64,000 nucleotides of DNA from Methylobacterium amylolyticum (GCF_030700245.1 NZ_JAUYZI010000001.1:124001-188000); one strand, 5' to 3'; positions 44,254 to 58,031 are shown, numbered from the stretch's first letter. Made by a program: numbers and translations. The notes: a model not told the origin generated them from the sequence alone.

Positions 44254-45012
44254 TTATAGCTGCGCCCTCGGCGGGCCGCAAGCGTGATGGTGCGCGTCGC
44301 GGCCGAGATTCTCCGTCCAGCCCGGCGGCAGCGTCCGCACGGCGATCACGGCGTCCGGCGCGGCGACCGCGACCGTGGCGGCTGCGCCGGGGCCGACCTC
44401 GACCGCGGCGAGGCTCCAGGCCGCGGCGCCGCCCGGCATCCGCAGCAGGCGCGGCTCAGCGGGGGGCAGGCTGACGCTGAAGCGGGCGAGCGGCAGCGAC
44501 AGCCCGGCGCCGAGCGCCTTCACCACCGCTTCCTTGCGCGTCCACAGGCCGAAGAACACCGCCTCAACCTGCCCCCGCGGGAGGGCCGCCAGCGCCGCGG
44601 CCTCGTCCGGCGCGAACTGGCCGCGGGCGATCCGCAGGGCATCGGGCAGGGGACGCACGGCCTCGACATCGACCCCGATCGCCGCCCGCGCGAGGCCGAC
44701 CAGCGCGAACCTCCCCGAATGGGACAGGTTGAAGTGCAGAGCGCCCCGCGCGGCGCCGGCGAGTTCCGGCTTGCCCGCCGGCCCGGCCGTGAAGGCGACC
44801 GCCGCGGGATCCGTGCCGAGCGCCTGCCCGAGCAGCAGCCGCAGGGCGGCGTGGCTCGCGACGAACCGGTCGCGGTCCTCCGGGCGCAGGAACCGCGCGG
44901 CCCGCGCCCGTTCCCCCGGATCGAGGATCGCGGCGCAGCGCGCCAGGTCCTGCGCCGTCAGCGCGAGGTCGACGACGACCACGTCGGCGACGGACAGCTC
45001 ACTGCTGCTCAC
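44254..45012 (-). CDS. 4'-phosphopantetheinyl transferase, Sfp type
   Basis: The product is 252 residues starting at GTG 45012. Family motifs are FNLSHSGRFALVGLA, the Mg-binding GVDVEAVR and the catalytic WTRKEAVVKALG. It moves phosphopantetheine from CoA to carrier-protein serines. It may serve fatty-acid, polyketide or siderophore carriers, and no such synthase is in the window. It is the first core gene past the tRNA. Confidence 0.9.
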   Translation of the reverse strand: MSSSELSVADVVVVDLALTAQDLARCAAILDPGERARAARFLRPEDRDRFVASHAALRLLLGQALGTDPAAVAFTAGPAGKPELAGAARGALHFNLSHSGRFALVGLARAAIGVDVEAVRPLPDALRIARGQFAPDEAAALAALPRGQVEAVFFGLWTRKEAVVKALGAGLSLPLARFSVSLPPAEPRLLRMPGGAAAWSLAAVEVGPGAAATVAVAAPDAVIAVRTLPPGWTENLGRDAHHHACGPPRAQL

Positions 45013-45194
45013 GGGCGGCCTCGCGGTGCGGGGCGCGGCGGGATAGCGTGGCGGGACTGACGGGGCACGGGACCGGTCCGGGGGGGCGGGATGGCGAGGA
45101 TCGGGCCCGACGGGCGCGGGGGCAAGGGGCGCCGGGACGAGAGCCGCGGGGGCAAGCGGCGCGGGAACAAGGGCCGCGGCGCGGGCCGTCCCCG

Positions 45195-46448
45195 GTGAGC
45201 GGCGGGGTCGCCGCGCTCCGTCCGAGCCTCGACGGGCGGGGCGCCCGCTACGCCGTGTTCGCCGCCACCTACCTCTACCAGGGGCTGGTCGCCGGCTTCT
45301 CCCTCACCGCGCTCGCCAACCACCTCGCGGCGCGCGGCGTCACGGCCGCCGAGGTCGGGTTCCACTTCGCCCTCGCCGGCCTGCCCTGGACGGTGCAGCC
45401 GCTGCTCTGGGGACCGCTGATCGACCGGGCAGGCGCCGGCCGCCGCCGGCCCTTCGCGGTGGCCGCGATCCTCGGCTGCCACGCCGCCACCCTCGGCCTG
45501 CTGCTGGTGCCGGACGCGACCGCGCTCGGGTGGCTCGGCCTCGCTTTCTTCTGCCACAGCCTGTGCGCGTCGCTCCTCGACACCGCCTGCGACCGGATGA
45601 TCATCGACCGCGTGCCGCCGGGCGAACTCGGCCGGGTCAGCGCCTGTACCCGCGCCGGGTTCGTGGTCGGATCGAGCCTCGGCGCCGCGGGCTTCGCGTG
45701 GACGCTCGGCGATGACGGCTTCGTGGCGAGCGCGCTCGGGCTGCTCCTGGCCGGGCTCGCGGCCACCCTGCCGATGCTGCTCGTGCGCGAGCGGGCCGAG
45801 CGGTCCGACCCGGCGGCGGCCGGGCGCCGCTTCCCCCTGCGGAGGTTCCTGCGGCGGCTGGTCGTCTCCCTGCGGCGCCCGCGCGCCCTGCGGCTGCTGG
45901 CCCTGTGCTTCGGCCTCGACGCGGCGCTCGGCCTGTTCGAGCTGCCCTTCTCCGTCGACCTCGTCCAGACGCTCGGCTGGGAGCCCGCGGCCCTGTCGCG
46001 CCTCCAGGCCGGACTCGGCCTGGTGGGCGGGACGGTCGGCGCACTGGTCGTCGGGCTGTGGTCGGACCGGGCCGGGCCCCTCCAACCGCTGCGGGCGCTG
46101 CTCGCCGCGAGCGCGGCGGGATTCCTGCTCGCGGCCGGGCTGATCGCCGCGGGGCTCGCCGGCCCGGCGGGGCCGCTGATCCTGGCGCTCACCGGCGCGC
46201 TGCCGGGCCTGCTGATCGTCGCGCTGATGCCCGCCCTGCTGCTCGCGAGCCGCGGGCGCCCGGGCGCGGCCACCGAGTTCGAGGTCTACATGGCGGCGAT
46301 GAATCTCGGCTCGGTGGCCGGCCATGCGGCGGCCGGGCTGCTCGCGCCCGTCCTGCCCTCGGCCGCGGCCGCGTGCATCGCCGTCGCCGTGTTCTGGGCC
46401 GCCCACCGCCTGACCGGCCGGGCCGGCCTGCTGGCGCCGCGCGGGTAA
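45195..46448 (+). CDS. MFS transporter (AmpG-like)
   Basis: The product is 417 residues from GTG 45195. The in-frame part before it is low-complexity Gly/Arg and probably not translated. It has twelve hydrophobic segments. QGLVAGFSLTALANHLAARG, LPWTVQPLLWGPLIDRAG and a central basic loop (RRFPLRRFLRRLVVSLRRPR) are typical of AmpG-type MFS members. Substrate unknown. Confidence 0.8.
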   Translation: MSGGVAALRPSLDGRGARYAVFAATYLYQGLVAGFSLTALANHLAARGVTAAEVGFHFALAGLPWTVQPLLWGPLIDRAGAGRRRPFAVAAILGCHAATLGLLLVPDATALGWLGLAFFCHSLCASLLDTACDRMIIDRVPPGELGRVSACTRAGFVVGSSLGAAGFAWTLGDDGFVASALGLLLAGLAATLPMLLVRERAERSDPAAAGRRFPLRRFLRRLVVSLRRPRALRLLALCFGLDAALGLFELPFSVDLVQTLGWEPAALSRLQAGLGLVGGTVGALVVGLWSDRAGPLQPLRALLAASAAGFLLAAGLIAAGLAGPAGPLILALTGALPGLLIVALMPALLLASRGRPGAATEFEVYMAAMNLGSVAGHAAAGLLAPVLPSAAAACIAVAVFWAAHRLTGRAGLLAPRG

Positions 46449-46505
46449 GGGGAATCCGTGGACGCGGCGCCGCCGCCTCGTCACGCGCGAGCCCGGATGC
46501 GCTAG

Positions 46506-48944
<2,439 letters not shown>

Positions 48945-48965
48945 CGCACCCGCGCGACCGGTGCC

Positions 48966-49763
48966 CTACTCCGCCGCGACCGGCGCAGCGCGGTGGGCCA
49001 GCAGCGCGTCGTCGGCGAGCGCCTGGAGCGGCGTGAAGTCCCGGTGCGCGATCCACTCCGGCCGGGTCGGCCGGGTGATGGCGTTCGAGACCGCCGAGAG
49101 CGTCAGGTAGACGATCTTGCGCGGGTAGGGCGTGATGTTGCCGGCCGAGCCGTGGACGAGGTTGCCGTGGAACATCAGCAGCCCGCCGGCCTTGCCGGTG
49201 GGCGCGACGATGCCGCCCTGCTCCACCAGCTCCGCGACCGTGCGGTCGTCCAGCGTCCACAGCGGGTAGGCGGTGGTGGTGGTGTCGTGCCCGGCCTCGA
49301 TCGCGCCGGAGCCCTGCGAGCGCGGCACCAGCATCAGCGGGCCGTTGATCGGCAGCACGTCGTCGAGGAACACCGAGATGTTCATCGCCCGCGGCTCGGG
49401 CATGCCGTCGTCGTTGTGCCACGTCACGAAGTCCTGGTGCCACTGCCAGACGTCGCCGGAAAAGGCGGACTTCGCGTTGACCTTGAACTGGTGGACGTAG
49501 CAGCGCTCGCCGAAGATCTGCTCGACCGGCTCGACGAGGCGGGGGTGGGCGGCGAGCGTCCGGAACACCGGGTTGTAGGTGTGGCAGGCGAACGCCGTGC
49601 GCGGCACCCCGGACTTCTCCATCCAGATCTCGGGGCGCGGGGTGCGGAAGATGTCGAGCGCCGCCTCGCGCATCAGCGTCACCTCCTCCGGTGTGAACGC
49701 CTCGGGCATGAAGATGTAGCCTTCGCGGTGGAACTGCTCGACCTGATCCTGCGTGAGCTTCAT
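48966..49763 (-). CDS. phytanoyl-CoA dioxygenase family (PhyH/EctD-like) protein
   Basis: The product is 265 residues. The Fe(II)-binding facial triad is visible as WQWHQDFVTWH (HxD) and the distal His in MFHGNLVHGS. The EPRAMNISVFLDD block is very like ectoine hydroxylase relatives. It is a Fe(II)/2-oxoglutarate oxygenase of unknown substrate. No ectoine synthesis genes are nearby, so EctD identity is not claimed. Confidence 0.85.
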   Translation of the reverse strand: MKLTQDQVEQFHREGYIFMPEAFTPEEVTLMREAALDIFRTPRPEIWMEKSGVPRTAFACHTYNPVFRTLAAHPRLVEPVEQIFGERCYVHQFKVNAKSAFSGDVWQWHQDFVTWHNDDGMPEPRAMNISVFLDDVLPINGPLMLVPRSQGSGAIEAGHDTTTTAYPLWTLDDRTVAELVEQGGIVAPTGKAGGLLMFHGNLVHGSAGNITPYPRKIVYLTLSAVSNAITRPTRPEWIAHRDFTPLQALADDALLAHRAAPVAAE

Positions 49764-49911
49764 GGCGGTTTCCTCGTTCGGCCGGTGATCCGGCTCTCGC
49801 GGGCAGCCTAACCCCCTTGCACCCGCGTGGCGACCCGCCGCGCCGGGCCGGCTTTTCCTCCGCGCGGGCCCGTTCTAGACGGGCGGGACGGCTGCGGCCG
49901 TTGGGGGCGGC

Positions 49912-50769
49912 ATGATCACCCTGGCGATCGATTTCGAGACGGCCAACGAGCGGCGCGACAGCGCCTGCGCGGTCGGCCTCGCCTGGATCGCGGAGGGCCG
50001 CGTGGTGCGCCGCGCGAGCCACTTCATCCGGCCGCCGGAGATGCGCTTCTCCCCCGGCAACATCCGCGTCCACGGCATCCTGCCGGCCGACGTGGCGGGC
50101 GAGCCCGACTTCGGCACGGTGCTGGCGCCCTACATGGCCGACCTCGCGGGCGGGCTGATCCTCGCGCACAACGCGAGCTTCGATATCGGCGTGCTGCGCG
50201 CCGGCCTCGCCCGGGCCGGGCTGCCGGTGCCGGACCTGAGCTACCTCTGCACCGTGCAGATCGCCCGCCGCGTCTTCCCGGCCCCGGAGGGCTGCGGGCT
50301 CGGCAAGGTGGCCCGCCGCCTCGGCATCGCGTTCGAGCACCACGACGCGGGCGAGGACGCCTATGCGTGCGCGGCCATCGCGGTGGCGGCGATGCGCGAG
50401 ACCGGCACCGCCGACGCGCCCGGGCTCGCCGCGGCGATCGGCGTGCCGGTGACGCGGGCGACCGGCGGTTCCTCGCCGGCTCGGCCGGGCGCCGGGGCGA
50501 TCAGCGGCCGGGCGATGGCCGCCTTCGCGCCGACCTCGGCGGTGCTGACCTTCGCGATGCGCGGCTCCACCGGCAACCGCTACGCGGTGACGCTGGAGGA
50601 GCGCGTCGGCGGTCCCGTTCTGCGCTGCACCTGCACCGCCGGGCGCTACGGCATGCGCTGCCGCCACATGAAGGCGCTGGAGGTCGGCGACGTGACCGAC
50701 CTGCTCTCCGACAATCTCTCCGACGTGGCGATGCTGGCGCGGATGCTGGGCCTGCGCGCGGCGTCGTAG
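49912..50769 (+). CDS. DEDDh 3'-5' exonuclease with SWIM-like zinc motif
   Basis: The product is 285 residues. The exonuclease fold begins ITLAIDFETAN (first Asp and Glu), then AHNASFDIGVL (second Asp) and HHDAGEDAYACA (His and last Asp), the complete DEDDh set of the Pol III epsilon family. The C-terminal ~70 residues carry LRCTCTAGRYGMRCRHMKAL, a CxC-x8-CxH pattern like a SWIM zinc finger. Such an addition would help bind DNA or a partner. Confidence 0.8.
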   Translation: MITLAIDFETANERRDSACAVGLAWIAEGRVVRRASHFIRPPEMRFSPGNIRVHGILPADVAGEPDFGTVLAPYMADLAGGLILAHNASFDIGVLRAGLARAGLPVPDLSYLCTVQIARRVFPAPEGCGLGKVARRLGIAFEHHDAGEDAYACAAIAVAAMRETGTADAPGLAAAIGVPVTRATGGSSPARPGAGAISGRAMAAFAPTSAVLTFAMRGSTGNRYAVTLEERVGGPVLRCTCTAGRYGMRCRHMKALEVGDVTDLLSDNLSDVAMLARMLGLRAAS

Positions 50770-50817
50770 GGGCTCGGCGGTCCCGCCCCGCAAGGGTGAC
50801 GGGAAACGGGCGGCGCT

Positions 50818-53025
50818 CTACGCCGCCCGCTTGTCCGCAGTACCGTAGAAGGTGCCCCCGCGCTCGGCCATCACGGCCAGGCTGTCCGGCACCGCGAAGC
50901 GCGGCCCGTGCTTGGCCTCCAGATCCCGGGCGAGGGCAACGAAGGCGGCCGGCCCCATGAAGTCGATGTAGGACAGGGCGCCGCCGGTGAACGGCGCGAA
51001 GCCGAAGCCGAGGATCGAGCCGACATCGGCCTCGCGCGGGTCGGTGACCACGCCCTCCCCCACCGTGCGCGCCGCCTCCAGCGCCTGCACCACGAGGAGC
51101 CGGTGCTTCAGTTCGGCGAAGTCGACCGCCTCCGGGTCGAGCCGGTTCGGCTGGATCTCGGCGAGCCCCGGCCACAGGCGCTTCGCTGCGCCCTCGGGAT
51201 AGTCGTAGAAGCCCTTGCGGTTCTTGCGCCCGAGCCGGCCCCGGCCCTCGACCATCTCGGCGAGGATCGCCTTCTGCGCCGGGTCGACGGCGTCCGCCCC
51301 CACCTGCGCCTCGGTCGCCTTGAGGATCTTGAAGACGAGGTCCAGCGCCACCTCGTCGTTGAGGGAGAGCGGGCCCACCGGCATGCCCGCCTGCCGGCCG
51401 GCGCTCTCGATCATCGCCGGGGGCACGCCCTCGGCCAGCATCCGGTGGCCTTCGAGGATGTAGGCGCCGACGCAGCGGTTGGCGAAGAAGCCGCGGGAAT
51501 CGTTCACCACGATCGGCGTCTTCTTGATCAGCCGCACGTAGTCGAGGGCGACCGCGAGCGCCCGGTCGCCGGTCGCCTCGCCGCGGATGATCTCGACGAG
51601 CAGCATCTTCTCGACCGGCGAGAAGAAGTGGATGCCCACGAACTGCTCCGGCCGCCGCGAGGCGCGCGCGAGCCCGGAGATCGGCAGCGTCGAGGTGTTG
51701 GAGGCGAAGATCGCGCCCTCGCCGATCACCGCCTCGACCCGGCCGATCACCTCGGCCTTGACCTTCGGGTCCTCGAACACCGCCTCGATCACGAGGTCGC
51801 AGGTCTTAAGGGCGTCGTAGTCGCTGGTCGCGGTGATGCGGGCGAGCAGCGCGTCGCGGTCGGCGGTCTTGGCCCGGCCCCGGTTGATCTGGCCGGTGAT
51901 CAGCGCGTGAGCGTGGGCCTTGCCCTTATCGGCGGCCTCCTGCGACTGGTCGACGAGCACCACGTCGAGCCCGGCCTGGGCGGTGACGTAGGCCACGCCC
52001 GCGCCCATGAAGCCGGCGCCGACGACGCCGACGGTCCGGAGTTCGCTCGCCGGGGCGTCCTTGGGCCGGCGCGCGCCCTTGTTCAGCTCGCCCATCGAGA
52101 TGAACAGCGTGCGGATCATCGCCGCCGCCTCCTTCGAGCGCAGGATATGCGCGAAGTAGCGGCTCTCGACCTTGAGCGCGAGGTCCATCGGCAGTTGCAG
52201 GCCCTCGTAGACCGAGGCCAGGATCGCCTTGGCGGCGGGGTAGTTGTCGTGGGTCTCGCGCCGGTAGATCGCGTTGGCCGGCGGCCAGATCATCATGCCG
52301 GCGGGCGAGTAGACCTTGCCGGACGGCGCCTTGAACTTCGGCACGTCCCAGGGGGCGACCGCCGAGCCGCCCTCGCGGATCCAGGCCTTGGCCCGCTCGA
52401 CGATCTCGGCCGTGGGCGCCACCGCGTGGATCAGCCCCATGCCCTTGGCCATGGCCGGGCGGATCTGCTCGCCCTTGAACAGCATCTGAAGCGCGTCGCC
52501 GGTCTGCATCAGCCGGGCGACGCGCTGGGTGCCGCCGCCGCCCGGGAACAGCCCGACCTTGATCTCCGGCAGCCCGACCCGGGTCTTCGGATCGTCCGAG
52601 GCGACCCGGTGGTGGCAGGCGAGCGCCAGTTCGAAGGCGCCGCCGAGGCACAGGCCGGTGATCGCCGCCGCGAACGGCTTGCCGCAGGTCTCCAGCCGCC
52701 GGAACAGCAGCGACAGGCGGCGCGATTCGTCGAGGAAGTGGCGCATGGCCGCCTCCTCGCCGCGCTCGGCCTTGAGCGCCTCGTAGGCGCGGCCGAGGCC
52801 CTGGAGCATGGTGAGGTCGGCGCCGCCGGAGAAGTGCTCCTTGCCGGTGGCGATCACGCAGCCCTTGATCGCAGGATCGGTGGCGACGGTCTCCACGATC
52901 GCCGCCAGTTCCTCCATCACCCCCTCGGTGATGACGTTCATCGAGCGGCCCGGCATGTCCCAGACAGCCAGGGCGATGCCGTCCGCGTCGGTCTCGAAGC
53001 GGAAATTCTTCTGCGGATCGGTCAT
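50818..53025 (-). CDS. fadJ: bifunctional enoyl-CoA hydratase/3-hydroxyacyl-CoA dehydrogenase
   Basis: The product is 735 residues. The crotonase part (about 1-200) has GLCLGGAFELALACHHRVAS with the oxyanion hole and acidic residue. The dehydrogenase part has VGVVGAGFMGAGVAYVTAQA (NAD-binding GxGxxG) and HFFSPVEKMLLVEIIRG with the catalytic His. It performs two steps of beta-oxidation. It is on the same strand as the fadA-like gene at 54340, though DUF2059 and DUF3016 genes lie between. Confidence 0.9.
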   Translation of the reverse strand: MTDPQKNFRFETDADGIALAVWDMPGRSMNVITEGVMEELAAIVETVATDPAIKGCVIATGKEHFSGGADLTMLQGLGRAYEALKAERGEEAAMRHFLDESRRLSLLFRRLETCGKPFAAAITGLCLGGAFELALACHHRVASDDPKTRVGLPEIKVGLFPGGGGTQRVARLMQTGDALQMLFKGEQIRPAMAKGMGLIHAVAPTAEIVERAKAWIREGGSAVAPWDVPKFKAPSGKVYSPAGMMIWPPANAIYRRETHDNYPAAKAILASVYEGLQLPMDLALKVESRYFAHILRSKEAAAMIRTLFISMGELNKGARRPKDAPASELRTVGVVGAGFMGAGVAYVTAQAGLDVVLVDQSQEAADKGKAHAHALITGQINRGRAKTADRDALLARITATSDYDALKTCDLVIEAVFEDPKVKAEVIGRVEAVIGEGAIFASNTSTLPISGLARASRRPEQFVGIHFFSPVEKMLLVEIIRGEATGDRALAVALDYVRLIKKTPIVVNDSRGFFANRCVGAYILEGHRMLAEGVPPAMIESAGRQAGMPVGPLSLNDEVALDLVFKILKATEAQVGADAVDPAQKAILAEMVEGRGRLGRKNRKGFYDYPEGAAKRLWPGLAEIQPNRLDPEAVDFAELKHRLLVVQALEAARTVGEGVVTDPREADVGSILGFGFAPFTGGALSYIDFMGPAAFVALARDLEAKHGPRFAVPDSLAVMAERGGTFYGTADKRAA

Positions 53026-53080
53026 GCTGGACGTCCTCGCGGGTGGGACGGAACGGGCTGCTCGGGTCGGAAGAGGCGGC

Positions 53081-53581
53081 CTACTTCGGGGCCGGGGCCG
53101 TCGGCGCGGGCGGCGTCGGCGTGCCGAGCTGCGGCTGGTTGTCGGTGGCGGCGGCCACGGCCAGCATGTTGAGGAGCTTGGTCACCGAGTTCTGCGAGAT
53201 GGCCGTCACCGCCGAGTTCGGGTCGGCGTTCATGTTCTGGAACTTGAGGTAGATCGGGTCGGAGTAGATCGCGTCGAGGTGCTTCAGCTCGTCGAGGGTG
53301 AACTTCTGCGCGTACTCCTTCGACAGGCCCTCGACCATCACGGTGCGCTGCTTGTCGAATTCGGCGTTGAGTTCCTTGCGCACGGCCTCGGCCCGCGCCT
53401 CGGGCATCGGGGCGGTGGTCTTCTCGAGGGCGACGTTGAAGCCGGTCTGGAGGTTCTTGATCAGGGTCTTGTTGACGAGCTGGGTCGCCTGCGTGACCCG
53501 GTCGGCCATGTCGTCGGCCCGCGCGGCCAGCGGCAGGCTCAGGGCGGCGCCGAGGCACAGGGTGGCGATAAGGCGGTTCAA
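53081..53581 (-). CDS. DUF2059 exported protein
   Basis: The product is 166 residues with a signal peptide (LIATLCLGAALSLPLAARA). The mature helical domain contains LSKEYAQKFTLDELKHLDAI and SDPIYLKFQNMNADPNSAV, typical DUF2059 features. The tail is Pro/Ala/Thr-rich and disordered. Function unknown, periplasmic. Confidence 0.8.
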   Translation of the reverse strand: MNRLIATLCLGAALSLPLAARADDMADRVTQATQLVNKTLIKNLQTGFNVALEKTTAPMPEARAEAVRKELNAEFDKQRTVMVEGLSKEYAQKFTLDELKHLDAIYSDPIYLKFQNMNADPNSAVTAISQNSVTKLLNMLAVAAATDNQPQLGTPTPPAPTAPAPK

Positions 53582-53822
53582 GGGCGGTCCTCCCGGAGAT
53601 GTTCGTATCGGCCTGTTCCGGCCGGGTTTCCCCCGCGCTCTAGCAGCGTTCCGCGCCTTTGGGGAGCGGCCAGAACGTCCGATGCCGCCGTCGATGCCGA
53701 TCCCGTCGGCCTGCGTGCGGGTTCACGGGCGCGCGACGACGCGGCGTCGGGGCGCACGCCCGCCGCGAACCGGCGGCCCGCGGCGCGACTTGTCCCCGGG
53801 AGGCGGTACGGAGGGCAGAGCG

Positions 53823-54339
53823 ATGGGCGGGGCGTTCCACGGACGGCGGATCGGGTTGGCGGCGCTGGCGACGCTGCTGCTCGCCGGGCCGGCCCTCGCC
53901 GATGTCCGGGTGCGCTACGTCGCGCCCGAGCGGTTCACCGACGCGGAGAACCGGTGGGGCTCCGGCCAGTCGCTGCGGGTGACGCTCGCGGAAATGACCC
54001 GCATCCTCGAAGAACTCGGGCAGCGCTACCTCGGCGCGGGCGACACGCTCGACCTCAGCGTCCTCGACATCGACCTCGCCGGCTTCGAGCGGCCGACCGC
54101 GATCCCGCCGAGCGGCCTGCGCGTCGTCACCGACGCGACGCCGCCGCGGATCCGCCTCGCCTACACCCTGAAACGGGGCGGGCGCGCGGTGGCGCGGGGC
54201 GAGGACACGGTCACCGACATCAATTTCCTGCTCACCGCCAACCCGCGCTTCTCGACCGGCGGCCTGTACTACGAGCGCGCGGTGCTGCGGGACTGGTTCG
54301 CGCGGCGCTTTCCCCGGACGCCGGAGCGTGCGCAAACGA

Positions 54340-54356
<17 letters not shown>
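53823..54356 (+). CDS. DUF3016 exported protein
   Basis: The product is 177 residues from ATG 53823, where a signal peptide (LAALATLLLAGPALA) begins; the longer frame upstream is spurious. DVRVRYVAPERFTDAENRWG is the family start, and DTVTDINFLLTANPRFSTGG is also typical. Periplasmic, function unknown. Its 3' end overlaps the convergent fadA-like gene by 17 bases. Confidence 0.75.
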
Positions 54357-55548
<1,192 letters not shown>

Positions 55549-55706
55549 CGGCGTCCCTCTCCGGCTGTTCCCGCCCGTGATGGCTACGGCCATACAGGGC
55601 GGTGGGGAGCTTCGCCAGTGCGCCGGCCCGTCACGCCGGTGACGGGCGGTCCGGGGCGGAGACCGGCGCGCCCCGTGTCCGAGGCGCGCCGCCCAGTCGC
55701 GAAGAA

Positions 55707-57200
55707 TCAGTCCTGGAGCATGCGCTTCAAGAGCTCGACCTCGTCGCCGAGCACCGCGTCCTCGCCGATCTGCTTCTCGATCTTGCGCACGGCGTGGAGC
55801 ACGGTGGTGTGGTCGCGCCCGCCGAAGCGGCGGCCGATCTCGGGGAGCGAGCGCAGGGTCAGCACCTTCGAGAGGTACATCGCGATCTGGCGCGGCTTGA
55901 CCACGGCGGCGGTGCGCCGCTCCGACAGGATGTCCGAGCGCGAGACGTTGTAGCGCGAGGCCACCAGCTTCTGGATGTCCTCGATCTTGATGCGCTTGGG
56001 CTCGCGGTTCTTCACGAGGTCGCGGATCGCGTTCTCGGCGGTCTCCATCGTCACCGCGGTGCCGGTGAGGGTGGCGTGGGCCAAGAGCCGGTTGACGGCG
56101 CCCTCCAGGTCTCGACCGTTGGCGGTGATGGCCCGGGCGACGTAGGTGGCGACCTGCGGCGTCACCTCGAAGGTCGGGTGCGCGACCCGCACGGCGGCGA
56201 GCCGGGCGGAGAGGATCGAGACGCGGAGCTGCTCGTCGAGCGTGCCGATCTCGACCACGAGGCCGCCGGCCAGCCGCGAGCGCACCCGCTCGTCCAGCGC
56301 TTCCAGCTCGGTCGGCGGCCGGTCGGAGGCGACCACCACCTGGCGGCCGGCATCGATCAGGGCGTTGATGGTGTGGCCGAACTCGGCCTGGATCGACTTG
56401 CCCTGGATGAACTGCACGTCGTCGAGGATCAGCAGGTCGATGCCGCGCAGCCGCTCCTTGTAGGCGAGCGCCGACTGGGTCTTCAGGGCGTTGACGAAGC
56501 CGTACATGAAGCGGTCGGCGGTGAGGTAGATCACCCGGCGCCCGGACTCGCGCGCGGCGTGGCCGATGCCGTGCAGGAGGTGGGTCTTGCCCAGGCCCAC
56601 CCCGGCGTGGAGGTAGAGCGGGTTGTAGAGCGCGCCCTCCCCCTGGTGGCGGGACACCCGCTCGGCGGCGGCGTGGGCGAGGTTGTTGGAGCGCCCGACC
56701 ACGAAGCTCGCGAAGGTGAGGCGGGCATCGAGCGGCGTGCCGCTGAGGTCGCCGGCCTCGGCCGAGCGGGCCTCGGCGACGGGGGCGATCGCCGCGACCG
56801 GCGTCGGCGCTCCGACCGCGTGGAGGCGGGCGAGCGGGCCGCTGACCGGGCTGGGCTTGGCGGCGCCGGGGGCGGCGGGCCGGACCGGAGCGGCGGTGCC
56901 GCGCACCCCGACCTCGATCCGGGCGATCTCCTCGGCCTCGGCCCGGAAGATCCCGAGCACGCGGTCGAGATAGTGCGACTCGATCCAGCTCTTCAGGAAG
57001 CGGGTCGGCACGGTGAGCCGGGCGGTTCCCGCGCTCACGGTCTCCAGTTCCAGCCGGGCGAACCAGCTCGCGTACACGTCCTCGCCGAGTTCCGCCCGCA
57101 GGCGGCGCTTCACCCGCGCCCAGGCGCTCCCGAAATCCGGACCGCCGTTGCCGCGGCCGTCGCCGTCGCCGCTCGCCGCCGTTTCCTCGACACGCATCAT
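55707..57200 (-). CDS. dnaA: chromosomal replication initiator DnaA
   Basis: The product is 497 residues. Domain I has [20 protein letters not shown] and a Pro/Ala-rich domain II follows. The AAA+ domain has Walker [10 protein letters not shown] and Walker [11 protein letters not shown]. Domain IV ends with the DnaA signature [23 protein letters not shown] lies upstream of two consecutive ATG codons. It opens the replication origin. No clear DnaA boxes were seen in its leader. Confidence 0.97.
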   Translation of the reverse strand: MMRVEETAASGDGDGRGNGGPDFGSAWARVKRRLRAELGEDVYASWFARLELETVSAGTARLTVPTRFLKSWIESHYLDRVLGIFRAEAEEIARIEVGVRGTAAPVRPAAPGAAKPSPVSGPLARLHAVGAPTPVAAIAPVAEARSAEAGDLSGTPLDARLTFASFVVGRSNNLAHAAAERVSRHQGEGALYNPLYLHAGVGLGKTHLLHGIGHAARESGRRVIYLTADRFMYGFVNALKTQSALAYKERLRGIDLLILDDVQFIQGKSIQAEFGHTINALIDAGRQVVVASDRPPTELEALDERVRSRLAGGLVVEIGTLDEQLRVSILSARLAAVRVAHPTFEVTPQVATYVARAITANGRDLEGAVNRLLAHATLTGTAVTMETAENAIRDLVKNREPKRIKIEDIQKLVASRYNVSRSDILSERRTAAVVKPRQIAMYLSKVLTLRSLPEIGRRFGGRDHTTVLHAVRKIEKQIGEDAVLGDEVELLKRMLQD

Positions 57201-57586
57201 TGGCTCTCCCCGCGCCGCGGGCGGGGGACCGCCGGCCGCACGTACACACGCTGCACGCTCAGCGTCCCGCCGATGGCCGCGGGACCGATCCTGGGACGGG
57301 AGTCAAGCCCCTGGCCAGGACATTTTGCCGATGAGAGGAGCCTATCAACAAAGACCTACGGTTCCTTTAACAGTGGGACTTGCGGGGACGGCGCGGATTC
57401 CCATCGCCAAGTGTTCCGAAGTCGGCGCCGGGCAAGAGCTAGAGTCTTGGCCGGGCTGATGATTCGGCTGAGTCCCGAAACCGGTCGGTTTTGCTTGTGT
57501 GTGGTGATCGTCTGTTAAGCTACACGCGGCGGCCGGACCGCGCAACGCGCGAGAGTCGCGCTCACGGTTAACGCGGCGTTGCCGCT
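57201..57586. other. dnaA leader region, no gene seen
   Basis: About 390 bases upstream of dnaA contain more AT-rich patches but no good open frame or consensus DnaA boxes (TTATNCACA) on either strand by eye. The dnaA promoter must be here. Origin function is not supported. Confidence 0.4.
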
Positions 57587-57691
57587 AGAGCCGCTCCCGA
57601 TCGCGTTGCAATCGTGCACGGCTCTGAGCCTTTGTTTTGACGCGCTCTCTTACGCCGAGCCGGTGTCCACCTCGGCGTAGAGCGCTCTAGG
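57587..57691. repeat. Rhizobiales-type palindromic intergenic repeat
   Basis: Terminal arms CTAGAGC and GCTCTAG bracket about 105 bases with a TTTGTTTTGACGCGCTCTCT core and GAGCCGGTGTCCACCTCGGC. This resembles a dispersed intergenic repeat I know from Methylobacterium, Bradyrhizobium and relatives. It may form an RNA hairpin. Confidence 0.6.
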
Positions 57692-57708
57692 CCGGGATTG
57701 CGGGCACG

Positions 57709-57734
57709 AAAAAGCCCGGCGCGCGGGCCGGGCT
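57709..57734 (-). terminator. rpsT Rho-independent terminator
   Basis: Eight-base arms (57713-57720 and 57727-57734) form a GC-rich hairpin followed on the - strand by TTTTT. It lies about 30 bases after the rpsT stop. Confidence 0.85.
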
Positions 57735-57764
57735 CGATGCCGTTCCGGGACGGGGCGGATGGCG

Positions 57765-58031
57765 TCAGGCGGCGAGCGCCTTCACCCGGGCGGCGAGGCG
57801 CGAGACCTTCCGCGAGGCGTTGTTCTTGTGAACGATGCCCTTCTGGGCGGCGCGCATGATCTCCGGCTCGGCGGCCTGGAGGGCGGCCAGCGCATCGCCC
57901 TGGTTGCCGGAGGCGATCGCCTCCTCGACCTTGCGGACGAAGGTGCGCATGCGCGAGCGGCGCGAGCGGTTGACCGCCGTGCGCTTCTCGATCTTGCGGG
58001 TCATCTTCCTGGCCGACGCGGTATTGGCCAT
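57765..58031 (-). CDS. rpsT: 30S ribosomal protein S20
   Basis: The product is 88 residues, a full-length S20: [20 protein letters not shown], then [19 protein letters not shown] and [20 protein letters not shown]. It is basic and helical and binds 16S rRNA. The rpsT-dnaA pair is common in alphaproteobacteria. Confidence 0.97.
   Translation of the reverse strand: MANTASARKMTRKIEKRTAVNRSRRSRMRTFVRKVEEAIASGNQGDALAALQAAEPEIMRAAQKGIVHKNNASRKVSRLAARVKALAA

Noticed and set aside
55602..57518. 638-residue open frame on the + strand
   Set aside because: It is antisense to dnaA, whose motifs are unmistakable.
57201..57586. Possible replication origin next to dnaA
   Set aside because: No cluster of TTATNCACA boxes or AT-rich unwinding element was seen by eye, and oriC is often away from dnaA in this group.
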